NCBI RefSeq assembly: GCF_014203545.1
Contig: NZ_JACHJG010000014.1
Location: 1 to 64,000 of the forward strand
Direction of reading: 5' to 3'
DNA from: Streptomyces netropsis
Lineage (GTDB): Bacteria; Actinomycetota; Actinomycetes; Streptomycetales; Streptomycetaceae
Length of the DNA stretch: 64,000 nt
Numbering within the stretch: position 1 is the first letter of the stretch; every line of letters starts with the position of its first letter. Positions 60,728 to 64,000 of this stretch are shown in pieces. The notes below the pieces were generated by a model. The model saw only the letters and a list, made by a program, of their open reading frames with translations. It was not told the DNA's origin and did no database searches. Both the position numbers and the translations under genes were made by a program.

Positions 60728-62749
60728 ATGAGCCCGTACCCGCACCTGCTGAGCCCCCTCGACCTGGGGTTCACGACCCTGCCCAACCGGGTGATCATGG
60801 GGTCGATGCACATCGGACTCGAAGAGGCCGAGGGGGGCTTCGAGCGGATGGCGGCGTTCTACGCCGCGCGGGCGCGCGGCGGCGCGGGGCTGATCGTCAC
60901 CGGCGGCATCGCCCCCAACGAGGCCGGGCGCCCCTGGGAGGGCGGAGCCAAGCTGACCACGTCGGCGGAGGCCGAACAGCACCGGGCCGTGACCGCCGCG
61001 GTGCACCGCGCAGGCGGCAGGATCGCGATGCAGATCCTGCACTTCGGCCGGTACGCCCACCACCCCGGCCTCGTGGCGCCCAGCGCGCTCCAGGCGCCCA
61101 TCAGCCGCCACACACCGCACGCCCTCACCGACGACGAGGTCGAAGCGACCGTCGAGGACTTCGTGCGCGCGGCGGAACTGGCCCGGCTCGCCGGCTACGA
61201 CGGTGTCGAGATCATGGGTTCCGAGGGCTATCTGATCAACGAGTTCATCGCCCCCGGCACCAATCGGCGCACCGACCGCTGGGGCGGCTCGTACGAGAAG
61301 CGGATCCGCTTCCCCCTGGAGATCGTCCGCCGCACCCGCGAGCGCCTGGGACCGGACTTCATCCTGATCTACCGGCTGTCGATGCTCGACCTCGTACCGG
61401 GCGGCTCCTCACTGGAAGAGGTGATCACGCTGGCCCGGGAGATCGAGGCCGCCGGAGCCACGATCATCAACACCGGAATCGGCTGGCACGAGGCCCGCAT
61501 CCCCACCATCGCGACCTCCGTGCCGCGCGGCGCCTACACCTGGGTCACGAGGAAGGTCATGGGCTCGGTCTCCGTTCCGCTGGTGACCAGCAACCGCATC
61601 AACACCCCCGAGCTGGCGGAGCAGTTGCTCGCCGAAGGGTGCGCGGACCTGGTGTCCATGGCCCGCCCGTTCCTGGCCGACCCCGACTTCGTGGCCAAGG
61701 CCCGGCAGGGCAGGGCCGAGGCGATCAACACCTGCATCGGCTGCAACCAGGCCTGCCTCGACCACACCTTCAGCGGCCTGATCACCTCCTGCCTGGTCAA
61801 TCCCCGCGCCTGCCACGAGACGGAACTCGTGCTGTCGCCGACCCGCCGCCGCAAGCACCTCGCCGTCGTCGGAGCCGGCCCCGCGGGCCTGGCCTTCGCC
61901 GTGTCGGCGGCCGAACGCGGGCACACGGTGACGCTGTTCGACGCGGCGGACGAGATCGGCGGACAGCTGAACATCGCCCGGCGGATCCCCGGCAAGGAGG
62001 AGTTCGGCGAGACCCTGCGCTACTTCCGCACACAGCTCGAACTGCACGGCGTGGACGTGCGGCTGAACACCCCCGTCACCGCCGCGGACCTCGCCGAAGG
62101 CACCTACGACGAGATCGTCGTCGCCACCGGCGTCACCCCGAGGACCCCGGAGATACCCGGCGCCCGGCACCCCAGCGTCCTCAGCTACCTCGACGTCCTG
62201 CGCGACGGCGCCGAGGCCGGCGAACGCGTCGCCGTCATCGGCGCGGGCGGCATCGGCTTCGACGTCGCCGAATACCTCACCGACGGCGGCGAGGGGGCGA
62301 GCCTCGACGCGACGACGTACTTCCGGCAGTGGGGCGTCGACACGGACTACCGCACCCCCGGCGGACTCCGCGCGGCCGACCGGCCGAAGCCGCCCCGCAC
62401 CGTGCACCTGCTCCAGCGCAAGACCACCAAGGTCGGCGCCGGACTCGGCAAGACCACCGGCTGGATCCACCGCACCGAACTCAAGCACCGGGGCGTCACC
62501 ATGGTCGCCGGCGCGCGCTACGACCGCATCGACGACGAGGGCCTGCACATCACGGTCGACGGCGTCCCCACGGTCCTGGCCGTCGACACGGTGGTCCTGT
62601 GCGCCGGGCAGGAGCCGCGACGCGAACTGTACGAGGAGCTGCGCGCGGCCGGCCGGACCGTCCACCTCATCGGCGGCGCCGACGTCGCCGCCGAACTCGA
62701 CGCCAAGCGGGCCATCCGCCAGGGCACGGAACTGGCCGCTGCCATCTGA
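60728..62749 (+). CDS. 2,4-dienoyl-CoA reductase-like FMN/FAD enzyme
   Basis: 673 residues, ATG with GCGAGGAG upstream. The N-terminal TIM barrel of Old Yellow Enzyme type (NRVIMGSMHIGLEE, GGRIAMQILHFGRYAHH, YLINEFIAPGTNRRTDRWGG) binds FMN. A [4Fe-4S] site follows (CIGCNQACLD ... CLVNPRAC). The C-terminal half carries FAD and NADPH domains (LAVVGAGPAGLAFAVSAA, VAVIGAGGIGFDVAEYL). This is the full architecture of FadH, which reduces 2,4-dienoyl-CoA from unsaturated fatty acids. It is followed 22 bases later by a PadR gene and preceded by a palindromic operator, so expression is probably inducible. Confidence 0.9.
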   Translation: MSPYPHLLSPLDLGFTTLPNRVIMGSMHIGLEEAEGGFERMAAFYAARARGGAGLIVTGGIAPNEAGRPWEGGAKLTTSAEAEQHRAVTAAVHRAGGRIAMQILHFGRYAHHPGLVAPSALQAPISRHTPHALTDDEVEATVEDFVRAAELARLAGYDGVEIMGSEGYLINEFIAPGTNRRTDRWGGSYEKRIRFPLEIVRRTRERLGPDFILIYRLSMLDLVPGGSSLEEVITLAREIEAAGATIINTGIGWHEARIPTIATSVPRGAYTWVTRKVMGSVSVPLVTSNRINTPELAEQLLAEGCADLVSMARPFLADPDFVAKARQGRAEAINTCIGCNQACLDHTFSGLITSCLVNPRACHETELVLSPTRRRKHLAVVGAGPAGLAFAVSAAERGHTVTLFDAADEIGGQLNIARRIPGKEEFGETLRYFRTQLELHGVDVRLNTPVTAADLAEGTYDEIVVATGVTPRTPEIPGARHPSVLSYLDVLRDGAEAGERVAVIGAGGIGFDVAEYLTDGGEGASLDATTYFRQWGVDTDYRTPGGLRAADRPKPPRTVHLLQRKTTKVGAGLGKTTGWIHRTELKHRGVTMVAGARYDRIDDEGLHITVDGVPTVLAVDTVVLCAGQEPRRELYEELRAAGRTVHLIGGADVAAELDAKRAIRQGTELAAAI

Positions 62750-62771
62750 CCGCCACGCCTAGGATGCGGGC

Positions 62772-63335
62772 ATGTCCCTCCCGCACGCGATCCTGACCGC
62801 ACTGCTCGAAAAGCCCTCCTCCGGGCTGGAACTCGCCCGCCGTTTCGACAAGTCGATCGGCTACTTCTGGTCCGCCACACACCAGCAGATCTATCGCGAG
62901 CTGGGAAAGCTGGAACAGGCCGGACTGATCCGCGCCCTGCCGTCCGACGCGCCGACCCGCGGACAGAAGAAGGAGTACGAGGTCCTGCCCGCGGGCCGCG
63001 CCGAGCTGACCGCGTGGACGGCCCGGGCCGAGGACCCGAAGCCCATCCGCGACCCGCTCCTGCTGCGCATGCGCGCGGCGGGAGTCGTCGGCGTCCAGGG
63101 CCTCGAAGCCGAGCTGCGCCGTCACCTGGCACTGCACCGGCAGCAGCTCGCCACCTACACGGAGATCGAGGAGCGCGACTTCCCGCCGGAGCGGGACACG
63201 GAGGAGGACCGGCTGCGGCACCTCGTGCTGGGCGGCGGCATCGAGCTGGAGACCTTCTGGACGACCTGGCTGGCCAAGGCGCTCGCCCAGGTCGAGGAGA
63301 TGACGGCGGGGGAGGGCGGAGCGCCCGCCGCCTGA
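62772..63335 (+). CDS. PadR-family regulator
   Basis: 187 residues, ATG. The N-terminal winged helix is typical of PadR: MSLPHAILTALLEKPSSGLE, then ATHQQIYRELGKLEQAGLI and KKEYEVLPAGRAEL. The C-terminal half is a helical dimerisation region (ELRRHLALHRQQLATYTEIE). PadR proteins repress genes for phenolic acid or lipid metabolism and often their own operon. Its position directly after the FadH-like gene, with a perfect palindrome upstream of both, argues that it represses this pair until an acyl-CoA or xenobiotic ligand binds. Confidence 0.92.
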   Translation: MSLPHAILTALLEKPSSGLELARRFDKSIGYFWSATHQQIYRELGKLEQAGLIRALPSDAPTRGQKKEYEVLPAGRAELTAWTARAEDPKPIRDPLLLRMRAAGVVGVQGLEAELRRHLALHRQQLATYTEIEERDFPPERDTEEDRLRHLVLGGGIELETFWTTWLAKALAQVEEMTAGEGGAPAA

Positions 63336-63406
63336 ACAGGGACCGCCCGGCCGCTCGCACCCCCCGCGGAGGTCACCTCGACCGCCCGGTCCGCGTTGCC
63401 GGGTGT

Positions 63407-63434
63407 GGTCGGCTGTGTTGAGGTGGAGCCGACC
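63407..63434. terminator. inverted repeat after padR, possible terminator
   Basis: GGTCGGCT and AGCCGACC form perfect 8-base arms around a 12-base loop, about 70 bases after the PadR stop. No T-run follows, which is common for Streptomyces terminators. It could instead be an operator of the next gene. Confidence 0.4.
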
Positions 63435-63559
63435 GTAATGTCTCCCATGCGTCTGCGGCCGTTCACGGGCTGCGGGGCGAGGTCGGATCATGGACGACGA
63501 TCTTCGTGTGCCGGGACCCCCCGACGCCGTCCCGCACGGTGCCGCCCCGGCGGGCCGCC

Positions 63560-64000
63560 ATGGCTGACACCCCACCCGACGCCCGACGGCAAAAAATCAC
63601 CGGCGCGAAGGTCTTCGCGAGCGACTACCGCCCGCGCGACCTCGCCGACGAGGGATGGCCCGCCGACTGCGCCCACGCCCTGCTGCTGCGCAGCAGCCAC
63701 GTCGACCGGCCCTACCTCCGCCTCGACCTCGACCTGCTCCCCGCCGACCTGCGACCCGACAAGCTCGTACGGGCCCAGGACCTCACCTCCCCGCCCTACC
63801 GCAACCAGATCTCGGCCGAGTCCGTGCAGGCCCTGCTCCCCGAGGGAGAAGTGGCCGACTATCTGGGGCAACCCGTCGCCATCGCCCTCTACGGCGACTT
63901 CGTACGGTTCCGCCGCGCCGCGCAGGAACTGCGCGAGGACGCCGGCCCCCTGGTCTACGGACCGCCCCAGGCGACCGGCCCGACCCCCACGACCGCGCAG
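63560..64000 (+). CDS. hypothetical protein, cut by window end
   Basis: The frame opens with ATG at 63560 and stays open for 147 codons to the last base, with strong G/C-ending codon use. The start is uncertain because no ribosome site precedes it; an in-frame GTG lies seven codons upstream. The visible part has ITGAKVFASDYRPRDLADEG, ALLLRSSHVDRPYLRLDLDL, SPPYRNQISAESVQALLPEG and GDFVRFRRAAQELRED. I do not recognise the family, and there is no signal peptide or membrane segment in the visible part. Confidence 0.6.
   Translation, partial: MADTPPDARRQKITGAKVFASDYRPRDLADEGWPADCAHALLLRSSHVDRPYLRLDLDLLPADLRPDKLVRAQDLTSPPYRNQISAESVQALLPEGEVADYLGQPVAIALYGDFVRFRRAAQELREDAGPLVYGPPQATGPTPTTAQ

Overview
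The window looks like Streptomyces chromosome: very high GC with G/C-rich third codon positions, many GTG starts, 4-bp ATGA/GTGA gene overlaps, and actinomycete families such as an MbtH-like protein, a PrcB-type proteasome subunit, SpoIIE/PP2C phosphatases and an NnaR-like regulator. No rRNA, tRNA or CRISPR array was seen.

Region 1 (1-6.03 kb) is a graveyard of mobile DNA. It holds an IS5-type transposase scrap, a secreted beta-helix protein, a TnsA-like transposase subunit beside a lone Tn7-like end, two plasmid-type hypothetical genes, an array of TGCAAC repeats with palindromes, and a 1.5-kb element. That element is bounded by inverted Tn7-like ends and carries only a soluble Ser/Thr kinase. 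Region 2 (6.04-10.2 kb) is ordinary: an S66 peptidase, a VTC-domain/DUF4956 pair and a GAF-SpoIIE phosphatase.

Region 3 (10.36-32.87 kb) is a biosynthetic cluster that I read as a gamma-lactam-beta-lactone proteasome-inhibitor pathway of the salinosporamide/cinnabaramide type. It has a crotonyl-CoA carboxylase/reductase, an MbtH-like protein, a P450, a free-standing ketosynthase with an altered active site, an A-PCP protein, and an ACP-KS-AT-AT-ACP-C megasynthase. A second operon encodes a BacA-type prephenate decarboxylase, an aminotransferase and several accessory enzymes. A divergent proteasome beta subunit, the expected self-resistance protein, and a LysR regulator complete it. The two operon promoter regions share a 30-bp motif.

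Region 4 (32.9-36 kb) holds a TerD-CAP-CAP protein and an NCS1 permease. Region 5 (36.2-46.2 kb) is a compact PUFA-synthase-like operon: KS-AT-ACP-KR-DH, then DH-DH, then PfaD-type ER. It has one ACP and no chain-length factor. It could supply the alkyl chain that the carboxylase/reductase turns into an alkylmalonyl extender for region 3, but that link is inference.

Region 6 (46.2-64 kb) is mostly housekeeping: a secreted protein, an MMPL transporter, a sirohydrochlorin chelatase, an NnaR-like regulator and a nitrate-assimilation operon (nasA, a flavoprotein, nirB and a NirD-NarK fusion). It ends with a TetR regulator, a Vat-like acetyltransferase, a FadH/PadR pair with a 20-bp palindromic operator, and a truncated unknown gene.
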